DNA of 62,949 bases from contig NZ_LTAQ01000067.1 of assembly GCF_001590835.1 (NCBI RefSeq), positions 99,879 to 162,827 on the forward strand, in the 5' to 3' direction. Below the pieces are notes generated by a model. It was not told the origin of the DNA, did no database searches, and worked only from the letters and a program-made list of their open reading frames with translations. Below are positions 20,299-28,483 of the stretch, in pieces. How positions within the stretch are numbered: position 1 is the first letter of the stretch; each line of letters begins with the position of its first letter. This DNA is from Bacillus gaemokensis. Lineage in GTDB: Bacteria > Bacillota > Bacilli > Bacillales > Bacillaceae_G. A program made the position numbers and the translations under genes.

Positions 20299-20623
20299 GA
20301 ATAAACCTCCCCCGTTTTAAACGCAAATTTTATATTATTTTTTTTCTTCTCTCCCACATAATCTTTGCTTCCAACAACCTCTTTACACACAGAATATATA
20401 TTCCTATTGTACAAATATTACGGCTCTCGGATAGTTTCTTAATCGTATATTAGCTACAGTTGACATACATTTGTTACACTAAAAATCATTATGATGAGTA
20501 ATACGTGTATCAAAGAAAGACACCTTTCATTTTTTAGCATGCTACATCTTTCTACAATCCAATTATATATTTATAAATAAGTAAATACAGATCTTTGCTT
20601 TAAAACCTCTACTCCATTATTCT
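20299..20623. other. Intergenic stretch, nothing identified
   Basis: 325 AT-rich bases between two minus-strand genes. I see no reading frame with a ribosome site, no strong terminator and no repeat. Confidence 0.5.
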
Positions 20624-21517
20624 TCATTCGAACTCTAGTCTCTCAATAAACCGTTTTAAAATTTGGGAAGGCTGTTTCTCCTTACGAAGTACCCACCCAT
20701 AAGAAAGTGGCTTAAGATTAGGAACTACTAAATCAATAGAGACAATTTCTTTTTGATCATTCAATGGATTATTTGCGAATGAATAATCTACACCAATCGT
20801 AATGGCTAACTCTTGCTTTACTGCATTATGTATCGCCTGCGCATTATTGGAAATGAACAATATATCCGCTTTTCCATACTTAGAAAACAAATCATTGATA
20901 CTATCTCGAATATATTCATCGTCATATAGGACCAAGGTCTGGTTTACCAATTGTTCTGGTATAACTGTTCTCTCTAAGGCTAGTGGCGAATTCTTATTTA
21001 CACCGACAACGATTTTCACCTCTAATAACCGTTCAAATATAAAACGAGTATGTTTTTCCCTCAGCTTTTCTGATAATGCAATAAATCCAATATCAATCTT
21101 ACCTTGCTGAAGATCGTCTAATATTTCTTTATGTCCCTTTTCATATATTTTTATGTTTACGTGCGGATGATCCTTTTTAAACTTTGCTACGATATCTATT
21201 AATACATGCATAGGCCCTGGTATCGTCGCAATTTTTAATTCTCCGCTTAATGTATTGTTGTAGATTTGCGCTTCTTCTTTTAAATCCTTCACTTGCAGTA
21301 AAATATCATTGGCTCTCCGAATAATCGTTTTCCCTTCTGCGGTTGGAATCGCACCTAAACCACGCGAACGAGTAAAAAGCATCACTCCGAGTTCTGTTTC
21401 AAGTAAAGAAATAGATTGACTAATTGCAGATAACGTAACGTGAGATTGTTGAGCCGCTTTCGTAAAAGAGCCGGTTTTTGCTACTTCAACAATATACGCC
21501 ATTTGTTCAAAATTCAT
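20624..21517 (-). CDS. LysR family transcriptional regulator
   Basis: 297 residues. Residues 1-60 form the winged helix-turn-helix (FEQMAYIVEVAKTGSFTKAAQQSHVTLSAISQSI), followed by the linker helix and a substrate-binding domain. Such regulators usually control a divergent neighbour and bind between the two genes. Upstream of this one lies a perfect 17-bp palindrome, but the divergent SDR gene survives only as its last 40 codons. The present plus-strand neighbour is asparagine synthetase, which may or may not be a target. Ligand unknown. Confidence 0.92.
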   Translation of the reverse strand: MNFEQMAYIVEVAKTGSFTKAAQQSHVTLSAISQSISLLETELGVMLFTRSRGLGAIPTAEGKTIIRRANDILLQVKDLKEEAQIYNNTLSGELKIATIPGPMHVLIDIVAKFKKDHPHVNIKIYEKGHKEILDDLQQGKIDIGFIALSEKLREKHTRFIFERLLEVKIVVGVNKNSPLALERTVIPEQLVNQTLVLYDDEYIRDSINDLFSKYGKADILFISNNAQAIHNAVKQELAITIGVDYSFANNPLNDQKEIVSIDLVVPNLKPLSYGWVLRKEKQPSQILKRFIERLEFE

Positions 21518-21531
21518 TGTACTATCCCCTT

Positions 21532-21548
21532 ATTAAGTATTACTTAAT
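21532..21548. promoter_or_regulatory. Likely LysR operator (perfect palindrome)
   Basis: The site is ATTAAGTA-T-TACTTAAT, 14 bases before the LysR start. Its symmetry and T-N11-A form fit a LysR binding site, so autoregulation is likely. Confidence 0.6.
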
Positions 21549-21630
21549 TATTAGTAAATATATCTAAATTTTAATGAATTACAAATAGCGTTACAATACA
21601 GATAGTTATTATTTTTCTATGAAATAGTAA

Positions 21631-21750
21631 CTTGCATCAACACATCCTAAACAAATTGCAGATTCTGTTTATTTACTTTCTTTAGAGGAAGCAAGTGCAG
21701 TAAATGGCAGTGTTGTTATGGTTGACCAAGGATATGCATCTTTTAAATAA
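21631..21750 (+). pseudogene. C-terminal remnant of a short-chain dehydrogenase
   Basis: The frame reads PKQIADSVYFLSLEEASAVN and then GSVVMVDQGYASFK before a stop at 21748. This is the standard end of a classical SDR (VNG..x..DGGY). The first 200 or so codons are missing: the frame is closed by a stop at 21628-21630 and no start is present. Its position, divergent from the LysR gene, suggests it was that regulator's original target, lost by an internal deletion. Confidence 0.75.
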
Positions 21751-21853
21751 AGGTTACCTGTAAAACTATAAAAGATTTTTTAGTTTACTTTCTTTGAAAT
21801 TACAAATGAAATCAATAGCTAGTTACTAATCTATTTAAAGGTAGGTATAAAAC

Positions 21854-23677
21854 ATGTGCGGAATTGCAGGATGGGTAGATTGGTCAATGGACCTTTCCAA
21901 TCAAAAAGAAACTTTAAAAAATATGACGGATGCTATCGTTCATCGCGGACCAGACGCAGAAGGTTTTTGGTTCTCAGAGCGCGCTGCATTGGGGCACCGT
22001 CGTCTCATCGTCATCGATCCAGAAGGTGGCCTTCAACCAATGTTGTATAAAGAGGGAATAGCTACAATTGCTCTAACTTTTAATGGGGAAATCTATAACT
22101 ATCAAGAACTTCGTATTGAACTCGAAGAAAAAGGTCATGTATTTCAAACAAAATCAGATACAGAAGTATTACTTCATGCCTATCTAGAATGGCATGAAGA
22201 CTGTGTGCAACATTTAAATGGGATCTTCGCCTTCGGTATTTGGGATGAGAGATTACAACGTCTGATGTTGGGCCGTGATCATTTAGGAGTAAAACCTCTC
22301 TTTTTTGCTCAGCGTGGTGACGCCATTCTCTTCGGATCTGAATTAAAAGTATTACTTTCTCATCCACTTGTAAAAGCAGAAGTAGATACAGAAGGGCTTG
22401 CCGAAATCTTTTGTCTTGGACCGATGCGTACACCTGGTCATGCCATTTTCAAGGATATACATGAAGTACGTGGTGGTCATTATATGCTATTTACTTCTAA
22501 TAAAACAAAAACAATACAGTACTGGACACTTAAAAGTAAAACACATACAGATGATCTCGATACTACTGTCGAAACAATCCGTTCTATTTTACAAGATACA
22601 GTGAAACGACAATTAGTCGCTGATAGACCTGTAGTATCTATGCTTTCTGGTGGATTAGATTCTAGTGGTTTAACAAGCCTAGCAGGTAATGAATTTATAA
22701 GGAATAGGAAGACGCTTCATACCTATTCCCTTACTTTTACGAATGAAGAACAAGACTTTAAAGAAGACTTCCTTCGCCGCGACCGTGATGAACCTTGGGT
22801 AAAACGTGTAGCTGAACATGTGGGAACAAAGCATCACTCTATCGAATTAGGTTCAGAAAAATTAATGAAAAATTTATTAATTCCAATGAGAGCGCGCGAT
22901 TTACCAGGTGTAGGAGAACTGGAAACTTCCCTATATCTTTTGTTTAAAGAAATGAAAAAAGATGCCACGGTCGCTCTTTCTGGAGAATCAGCAGATGAAG
23001 TATTTTCTGGATACCCATGGTTCCATCAAGAACAATTCTTAAATGCGGAGATTTTCCCTTGGCTTGTAAACTATTCTTCTATTGCAGATATTTTATCAGA
23101 AGATTTAAAAGCAAAAATCAACCCAAATCGCTATCAAAAACAACGCTTCCAAGAAGCAGTTCATGAAATTCCCTTTTTAGAAGGAGAAAATGATCTACAA
23201 ACGAAACAACGTAAAATGTCTTATATGTTTATAACACGTTTCTTACCATTTATGTTAGAACGTAAAGATCGTACCAGTATGATGACAGGCTTCGAAGTAC
23301 GCGTTCCATTTTGTGATTATCGCTTAGTAGAATACCTTTGGAATGTTCCATTTGACATGAAAAGCATTGATAATATTGAAAAAGGGATTTTACGCCGCGC
23401 TTTCCAACCTGTACTCCCAGAAGATGTGTGTTATCGTAAGAAAAGTGCGTATCCAAGTACAAAGGATGACACGTATTTACAAGGAATTAGTGATTGGATG
23501 CTGAATGTGTTAAATGATGCTACATCCCCTATCCTGCCACTAATTAATGTGGAAAAATTGCGAGCGATCGCAAAAGGAAAAGATGAAGTTATCTTCGGTA
23601 ATGAAGCAAGAGGTTTAATAGATTACCTCCTTCAATTGAATAGCTGGCTTCAAGAATACCAAATTAAAATCGTTTAA
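21854..23677 (+). CDS. asnB: Asparagine synthetase (glutamine-hydrolysing)
   Basis: 607 residues. MCGIAGWVD supplies the N-terminal Cys nucleophile of the class II glutaminase domain (to about residue 210); HRGPDAEG and the FNGEIYNY segment complete its site. The synthetase domain begins near 215, with the PP-loop MLSGGLDSSGL and LSGESADEVFSGYPWF. It makes asparagine from aspartate, ATP and glutamine. The size is close to B. subtilis AsnO (YisO). AGGTAGGTATAAA precedes the ATG, a moderate ribosome site. The gene is single, with its own terminator. I see no T-box leader. Some homologues act in secondary metabolism, which cannot be excluded. Confidence 0.93.
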   Translation: MCGIAGWVDWSMDLSNQKETLKNMTDAIVHRGPDAEGFWFSERAALGHRRLIVIDPEGGLQPMLYKEGIATIALTFNGEIYNYQELRIELEEKGHVFQTKSDTEVLLHAYLEWHEDCVQHLNGIFAFGIWDERLQRLMLGRDHLGVKPLFFAQRGDAILFGSELKVLLSHPLVKAEVDTEGLAEIFCLGPMRTPGHAIFKDIHEVRGGHYMLFTSNKTKTIQYWTLKSKTHTDDLDTTVETIRSILQDTVKRQLVADRPVVSMLSGGLDSSGLTSLAGNEFIRNRKTLHTYSLTFTNEEQDFKEDFLRRDRDEPWVKRVAEHVGTKHHSIELGSEKLMKNLLIPMRARDLPGVGELETSLYLLFKEMKKDATVALSGESADEVFSGYPWFHQEQFLNAEIFPWLVNYSSIADILSEDLKAKINPNRYQKQRFQEAVHEIPFLEGENDLQTKQRKMSYMFITRFLPFMLERKDRTSMMTGFEVRVPFCDYRLVEYLWNVPFDMKSIDNIEKGILRRAFQPVLPEDVCYRKKSAYPSTKDDTYLQGISDWMLNVLNDATSPILPLINVEKLRAIAKGKDEVIFGNEARGLIDYLLQLNSWLQEYQIKIV

Positions 23678-23694
23678 ATATATTAAATTACATG

Positions 23695-23733
23695 AAAAAT
23701 CCCATCCGTGATACACAAACAGATGGGATTTTT
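23695..23733 (+). terminator. Terminator of asnB
   Basis: AAAAATCCCATC and GATGGGATTTTT pair around a 15-base loop. Confidence 0.88.
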
Positions 23734-23749
23734 CACTTAAAGAAAGTAA

Positions 23750-23923
23750 TCATTCTTGTTCCAAGCTCATTAAATAGATTATTCCATTTAAGGTAAGCTT
23801 CACTTTCCTTATGCCTTCTTTAGAATATAACAATAGAAATTCGTTATTTAATCTCTTTAATCCGAGAATACTCCCCTCTTCTACTTGCCATATTTGAAAA
23901 CACTCTATCCTTTCAGAATACAA
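23750..23923 (-). CDS. Possible small protein overlapping the glycosyltransferase 3' end
   Basis: The frame encodes up to 57 residues (ECFQIWQVEEGSILGLKRLN, then a basic and hydrophobic second half ending YLMSLEQE) and overlaps the end of the glycosyltransferase gene by 19 bp. No ATG is present; the start would be TTG without a clear ribosome site. The composition looks protein-like, so it is either a translationally coupled small gene or the C-terminal remnant of a lost one. Not recognised. Confidence 0.3.
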   Translation of the reverse strand: MYSERIECFQIWQVEEGSILGLKRLNNEFLLLYSKEGIRKVKLTLNGIIYLMSLEQE

Positions 23924-25059
23924 TCAATACGTCTAATAGCTTCTTCTGGTCCCCCACAAGCTAAGAAACTTTCATTAATTTTTTGTATCCCCTTTTTATA
24001 TTTTTGATTAGAAAGAACTTCCTTTACAGCATCCCTTAAAGAATGAATATTAATATTGTCTTTAGATAATCTATACCCTGCTTCAAGATCTTCTAATCTC
24101 TGTGCTACCATAGGTTGATCTTTATCATGCGGTATAACAACTAATGGTACATGAAAGTGAATTGCTTCATTAACACTATTCATCCCACCGTGTGTAATAA
24201 AGACGTCAGATTGGCTTAATACCTCTAATTGAGGTACATATGAAGAAATTATAATATTTTCTGGTACTTGCTTCAGTTTAGTAAAATCTGTTTTCTCTCC
24301 AACTGCTATTACAACTTTCCCCTCAAAATCAGCAAAAGCATCCATACAAATATTAAAAAATTGCTCTACTTTATCGAGAACTGTTCCCATAGAAATATAA
24401 AGAACTTTCTTGCCTTTTAATTCTTCAAGTGGAAAATGATTTTTTGTCTTTCTTTGTGGAAAGCTTGGTCCAATAAAAATATTATCCTCTCCAAAATCGC
24501 TACTATTTGGCTGAAAATATCGGCTTGTGTATACAATACTTAAAGTACCTGTATTATTCATAAATTGAAGCATATTTTTTGGTGAAACACCGAATTCCTC
24601 ATTCATTTGAGATAATAATTTTTCAGCATTTTCATTACTTTTCAAAGAAAATTTTTCAAAAAATTCTTCCGGCATCAAAAATGATGATGATGATGAAATA
24701 CCCGGAATATTTAAGTAATCTCTTACTAATTCTCCTGCACCGAATTTATCATAAATAACTAAATCAAAATTAATAGTTTCTGATAATTTTTTAGTGATTC
24801 TTAGAATATCCAGAGAAATCTGAATATGGATATTAAAAAATTCTTGAATACCAGAAGGAATTGAAGTATTTATTGATGCTTTTCTAATTAGATCGGAATG
24901 AAGATGAACTATCGCCCCAATCCCTTCAAGTCTTTCTTTAAATTTTTCTGTAGTAATGTAATGTACATGATCCCCTCGTTCAGTAAATGCTTTTACCATA
25001 CCTAGGGTTGGATTGACATGCCCCTCTGCAGGGAAGCCCACTATTAAAATATTTAACAT
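23905..25059 (-). CDS. Macrolide-type UDP-glycosyltransferase (MGT / YjiC-like, GT1)
   Basis: 384 residues with a GT-B fold: VGFPAEGHVNPTLGMVKAF at the N-terminus, and the donor-binding motif near residue 275-310 (SSYVPQLEVLSQSDVFITHG, GMNSVNEAIHFHVPLVVIPH, KDQPMVAQRLED). This is the YjiC/YojK branch of family GT1, whose members glucosylate flavonoids, macrolides and other hydrophobic acceptors; the physiological acceptor here is unknown. The gene is monocistronic or followed by the small frame at 23750. Confidence 0.9.
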   Translation of the reverse strand: MLNILIVGFPAEGHVNPTLGMVKAFTERGDHVHYITTEKFKERLEGIGAIVHLHSDLIRKASINTSIPSGIQEFFNIHIQISLDILRITKKLSETINFDLVIYDKFGAGELVRDYLNIPGISSSSSFLMPEEFFEKFSLKSNENAEKLLSQMNEEFGVSPKNMLQFMNNTGTLSIVYTSRYFQPNSSDFGEDNIFIGPSFPQRKTKNHFPLEELKGKKVLYISMGTVLDKVEQFFNICMDAFADFEGKVVIAVGEKTDFTKLKQVPENIIISSYVPQLEVLSQSDVFITHGGMNSVNEAIHFHVPLVVIPHDKDQPMVAQRLEDLEAGYRLSKDNINIHSLRDAVKEVLSNQKYKKGIQKINESFLACGGPEEAIRRIDCILKG

Positions 25060-25230
25060 CGGTTATTCACTCTCCTTACATTTCCAAATAATTTAATTGT
25101 TATCTAGTGGCTGTTCATTATGTTCCACATTTCTCATTTTAACTGTATCTATATCACTTATCTTCATACAAAAGTCGAAACACTCTCTACAACTTTAGAC
25201 TCATACGAATTTTGTACGATCCAAAAAGCT

Positions 25231-25389
25231 GCCTTCAACTTTGGAAGGTGTATTTTTTCTTTTCAACCCTATCAGACCTACACAGGACATTTCATTCAAA
25301 TATTTTTAGTCATACAATATCAGGTTCAATACTTTAGAGAAAATCAAAAAAACTGTAACTTCTCTCAAAAAGAAGCTACAGTCTTTTCT
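25231..25389. terminator. Two orphan terminator hairpins in a geneless stretch
   Basis: CCTTC/GAAGG followed by TGTATTTTTT lies at about 25231-25257. A longer stem lies at 25349-25389 (ACTGTAACTTC with GAAGCTACAGT), with T tracts usable on both strands. The 25060-25500 stretch contains no supported gene, so these may be left from deleted genes. Confidence 0.55.
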
Positions 25390-25502
25390 ATTCCTAGCTA
25401 TAGTATAAAAGCATCAACATGCCACGATAATAACGGTGATATATAGAACGGAAATACATTAAGATACTTAATTACATTTCATAAAAATATTTCAAATAAC
25501 CC

Positions 25503-25533
25503 TTGACCTCAACTTAGGTTTAGGTTGTATTCT
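25503..25533 (+). promoter_or_regulatory. MerR-type promoter/operator with 19-bp spacer
   Basis: TTGACC (25503-25508), a 19-base spacer and TATTCT (25528-25533). The spacer holds the dyad ACCTCAAC-TTAG-GTTTAGGT (one mismatch in the arms). An over-long spacer with a central dyad is the hallmark of MerR-regulated promoters. The regulator is probably the MerR gene at 25865, which this promoter would also transcribe. Confidence 0.8.
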
Positions 25534-25576
25534 TTCAATTGTAACGTACTTAGTATAGAATTTGGAGGAAATAAAT

Positions 25577-25849
25577 ATGAAAAAATTTGCTTTTGTAACA
25601 GGTGCTAATAAAGGAATTGGATATGAAATTGTCCGTCAATTAGCTGAAAAGGATTATCACGTATTTTTAGGAGCTCGTAATGAAGAACTCGGACAACAAG
25701 CCGTACAATCTTTAAGATTTTCAAATGTTTCGTTTATTCCAGTAGATATTTCTGACACACATTCCATTCAAAACTCTGTATATAAAATTCTTGAAGTAAC
25801 TGATCACTTAGATTTGCTCATTAATAACGCTGGGATAATCCCTTGGTAA
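25577..25849 (+). pseudogene. Truncated short-chain dehydrogenase (N-terminal third)
   Basis: The frame begins MKKFAFVTGANKGIGYEIVR (Rossmann glycine motif) after GGAGGAAAT, reads 90 residues through LDLLINNAG, and stops at 25847-25849. The catalytic Ser-Tyr-Lys part is absent. Carbonyl-reductase-like SDRs are about 230-250 residues, so this is a stub produced by an internal deletion that joined it to the MerR gene 15 bp downstream. The 5' fragment keeps its promoter and ribosome site and is still likely to be expressed. It does not match the C-terminal SDR remnant at 21631 in subfamily, so they are probably separate genes. Confidence 0.8.
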
Positions 25850-25864
25850 TAAAGGATAAATAAT

Positions 25865-26245
25865 ATGAATTATACGATCGGGCAAGTCGCAAAAATGAAT
25901 CATCTAACCATTTCACAATTACATTACTATGATAATCAAGGCCTATTACCATTTCTCAAAAGAACTGAAAAAGACAATCGAGTTTTTGACGAGGAAGCAC
26001 TTAAATATTTAGAAATGATCTTATGTTTAAAAAATACTGGAATGACAATCCAAAAGATTAAACAATTTATTGATTGGTCAATGAATGGGGATGATACGAT
26101 CCCTCAACGATTAAAAATGATGAAACAACAAGAAATCAACGTCCTACAACAAATTCGTGATACTGAAGAAAATCTTAAAAAAATCCAACAAAAAATTGCA
26201 AAATATGAACATGAGCTAACTTCAAAAAATCACGATGAACAGTAA
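25865..26245 (+). CDS. MerR family transcriptional regulator (AdhR/NmlR-like)
   Basis: 126 residues. The N-terminal helix-turn-helix (NYTIGQVAKMNHLTISQLHY, then YDNQGLLPF) is followed by a coiled-coil dimerisation helix rich in Gln and Lys (about 80-118). No metal-binding cysteines occur, which fits the aldehyde- or electrophile-sensing branch. It is co-transcribed with the truncated SDR from a MerR-type promoter, so autoregulation is likely. The reductase would have been the detoxifying target; with that gene broken, the regulator may control only itself or distant genes. Confidence 0.88.
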   Translation: MNYTIGQVAKMNHLTISQLHYYDNQGLLPFLKRTEKDNRVFDEEALKYLEMILCLKNTGMTIQKIKQFIDWSMNGDDTIPQRLKMMKQQEINVLQQIRDTEENLKKIQQKIAKYEHELTSKNHDEQ

Positions 26246-26450
26246 CTAATGATTATTTCCGTAAATTTAAACATAGCAATATAAAAAACTAATGTACAAA
26301 CTTAAAGTAAATCCAATTATTATTCACGTAAGAAAATATTGCATATATTTACCGCTAATACTGCTAGAAAATTCATGTTATCATTCATTTATCGAGTTTA
26401 CATTACTCGAAATGTCTTCCTACACAAAGACATTATACTCTCTTCCCTTT

Positions 26451-26482
26451 GAATCTCTGTCGCTACAGGGGTTCTTTTTTTT
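26451..26482 (+). terminator. Terminator after the merR transcript
   Basis: GAATCTCTGT and ACAGGGGTTC pair around CGCT, followed by eight T. The rest of 26246-26450 has no supported gene. Confidence 0.7.
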
Positions 26483-26569
26483 GGAAACTTAGCTAAGTTA
26501 GATTGATGCCTAGAACATTTGGGTTATTGCCTTCGTATATTGGAGTGTAGTAAAAAAAGGAGGGATTTT

Positions 26570-26965
26570 ATGTATTGGCAATCACAATCTATTCCTAATT
26601 ATACAAATTATTCACATCCATATGAGTATCCTCATCAATTTGCTCATGAGACTGATTTCCGCCAGACACTAACCGGTAGATGGCTATGTGATGACGGTGG
26701 TCTTTACCATATACATCAGCCTAGTGGTACATCAGAAATATATTGGCTTGGATTAAGTGATGGTGGATTAGGAACTAATTTTACAAATGTATTTGTTGGG
26801 GACATTCGACCAGGGGGAATTATAGACGGAAGATGGGGAGATATCCCTATTGGTAATATTATGCAACACGGTAGATTAAGACTACAGGTAGAAGGCGGCG
26901 GCACACGATTAAGAGCCCTACAAAAAACAGGTGGATTCGGTGGATCGATTTGGACTAAACAATAA
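26570..26965 (+). CDS. Hypothetical beta-rich protein, 131 residues
   Basis: The start at 26570 follows AGGAGGG; an upstream in-frame ATG has no ribosome site. The N-terminus is Tyr/Pro/His-rich (the YWQSQSIPNYTN stretch). It is followed by a Gly-rich beta-sandwich-like domain (TGRWLCDDGGLYHIHQ, YWLGLSDGGLGTNF, GRWGDIPIG, LQVEGGGTRLR). No signal peptide is visible. The composition recalls spore or surface proteins of this group, but I cannot name a family. Confidence 0.7.
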   Translation: MYWQSQSIPNYTNYSHPYEYPHQFAHETDFRQTLTGRWLCDDGGLYHIHQPSGTSEIYWLGLSDGGLGTNFTNVFVGDIRPGGIIDGRWGDIPIGNIMQHGRLRLQVEGGGTRLRALQKTGGFGGSIWTKQ

Positions 26966-26992
26966 AACAAGCATACGTATGATTCATCTCCT

Positions 26993-27304
26993 TCATATAT
27001 CAGTAAAAGAACCGAATCTCCCAGATAGTTTATGGCCCGTAAAAAAGCAAGAATGGCACAAACTATATCGATTTAGACTTAGTCCTTTCTTCAAAATATC
27101 GGAAATCTTCAGACTCTCGTTAAAATACAACGAATATAATTCTTTATCAGCCGGCAGTACATGAGATTCGAAATAGTCACATCGTTTACTTTCGAATCTC
27201 ACTTCTTTATCTCGATAATACATCGAATGCAAAAACGGACATTTCGCCTGGTATATACAATTACCTTCTTTCGGAGTGTAGCAAGCACATGTTTCTCGGA
27301 TCAA
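26993..27304 (-). CDS. Cysteine-rich VLP-type protein of mobile elements
   Basis: 103 residues. The segment IRETCACYTPKEGNCIYQAK, CPFLHS, then RCDYFESHVLPADKEL matches the Cys-rich VLP family, named for the VLP tripeptide after a Cys-x-Tyr-Phe element. That family is common in Firmicutes integrative and conjugative elements. The listed start is a TTG; the frame stays open to about 27334, where an ATT follows AAGGAAGCGAG, so translation may begin there. The extra C-terminal half (a basic segment with a CHSCFF motif) is unusual. It lies next to a broken gene and an integrase tail, consistent with a decayed element. Confidence 0.6.
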   Translation of the reverse strand: MIRETCACYTPKEGNCIYQAKCPFLHSMYYRDKEVRFESKRCDYFESHVLPADKELYSLYFNESLKISDILKKGLSLNRYSLCHSCFFTGHKLSGRFGSFTDI

Positions 27305-27321
27305 TCGTTTTACTCGTATTT

Positions 27322-27547
27322 CTACTCTCGTAATCTCGCTTCCTTTCTTCTATAAATAAAAAGACGTGAAATGATATTTGCATTTACACGTCCTAATTTA
27401 TCTGGATATATCTCCACAGTATGCCATTGTCCTCGATTGATCTTACCGCTATCATTTTTCGATAAATGCAGAATAACGCAAAAAATCCGCCCTTTTTTCA
27501 CGATATTGATAAGGAGAATCTCCCTTTGTATATAAAAATAATATCAT
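27322..27547 (-). pseudogene. Frameshifted small gene of a decayed mobile element
   Basis: Two overlapping minus-strand frames both look protein-like. One starts at 27547 and reads KGDSPYQYREKRADFLRYSA, then FIEK and a stop at 27452. The other reads LSKNDSGKINRGQWHTVEIY, PDKLGRVNANIISRLFIYRR and KEARLRE to a stop at 27322. A frameshift near 27450-27470 would join them. The family is not recognised. The end abuts the ribosome site of the Cys-rich VLP gene, as in an operon. Confidence 0.45.
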
Positions 27548-27717
27548 ACATTAGTTTTCAATAAGTTCCATTATTTTAATAGGAGTATTTAAAAAATCTG
27601 TACAGTTGATAACTATTTTTTAATAGTCTAAAAGATGCTTTAGTGGAACACCTATAGAGTTTTCTACAAAAATAGTAGTATTTTTGTTGTAATATAAATA
27701 TTAATTTCAAATCGACA

Positions 27718-28068
27718 TTAGTAACCACAAGCTGTAATAAATTCTTCTATTTTATTGTTCAAGTCACTTACATGCATGTATTTGTTTACATTTGGATTAT
27801 TTTCATCATTAAAGTCGTCTTCTTCAATGATTAATGGTGTAGAAGGTAAATGCGCTAGGTGAAGAAGATATTGTGGATCGAGATTAGCTCCATTCAAGCC
27901 AATTTCTTTAAACATTGCAGTACCTATCGAATGATATCTTGCAAAATCAGCCTTATGTACCCCTTTCATCATATCACTACCAATTCCTCTCATTACTTTT
28001 TCAATAGATGTTTCTAAAACTTTTTGTTTTGGTAAGCAGTTTATACTTAAAATTTTTTCAATATCCAC
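27718..28068 (-). CDS. Hypothetical protein, 116 residues, abutting an integrase remnant
   Basis: Not recognised. It is a soluble, acidic protein (MDIEKILSINCLPKQKVLET; C-terminal EEDDFNDENNPN). The start is within a few bases of the point where integrase-like coding sequence begins on the other strand, so the gene may be cut at its 5' end by the recombination that left the integrase tail. No strong ribosome site precedes the ATG. The 27548-27717 stretch downstream has no gene. Confidence 0.45.
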   Translation of the reverse strand: MDIEKILSINCLPKQKVLETSIEKVMRGIGSDMMKGVHKADFARYHSIGTAMFKEIGLNGANLDPQYLLHLAHLPSTPLIIEEDDFNDENNPNVNKYMHVSDLNNKIEEFITACGY

Positions 28069-28070
28069 AT

Positions 28071-28460
28071 CTCATTCACATTCCGAATGTCTTACTGGAA
28101 GAATTAAAAACTCATCGTCAATTTATTAAATATGAAAAAGAAAAAGCCGGTGATAAATACACCGACTTAGATTTAGTACTTCCTTCAAAATATGGTAATT
28201 CTTTAGATCAACGTAGTATTCGCCGATCATTTTATCATATCAGTGAAAAACTGGGATTGCCTCGAATAAGGTTCCACGATTTAAGACATAGTCATGCTAC
28301 AATGTTGATACAACAGAATGTGAATATCAAGTTAATCTCTGAACGTTTAGGTCATTCGCAAATACAAACAACACTAAATATCTACGCTCATGCAGTACCG
28401 GAGTTACAACGATCCGTAGCAGAAAAAATCGATCAGGTTTTCGAAAATTGTGACCAATAA
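28071..28460 (+). pseudogene. C-terminal fragment of a phage-type tyrosine integrase
   Basis: About 128 codons reading IPNVLLEELKTHRQFI, then the catalytic core RFHDLRHSHATMLIQQ, LGHSQIQTTLNIYAHAV and a stop at 28458. The box II triad HxxR with the H/Tyr end (GHSQ...IYAH) is present; the SAM-like N-terminal domain and the first catalytic Arg are absent. The homology starts abruptly at about 28071. It is the remnant of an integrated element whose other relics lie at 26993-27547. Confidence 0.8.
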
Positions 28461-28483
28461 CTAAAATCGAGCCAATTCGAGGG

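Noticed and set aside
21751-21853. T-box or riboswitch leader for asnB
   Set aside because: The leader is only about 100 bases, with no T-box sequence and no terminator before the gene.
25120-25446. A 108-codon plus-strand frame between the glycosyltransferase and SDR stub
   Set aside because: It reads through two terminator hairpins, lacks a ribosome site and has no protein-like pattern.
21631-25849. The two SDR fragments as halves of one gene split by an insertion
   Set aside because: The order is reversed (C-terminal part first), and the N-terminal piece is carbonyl-reductase-like whereas the C-terminal piece is of the classical glucose-dehydrogenase-like type.
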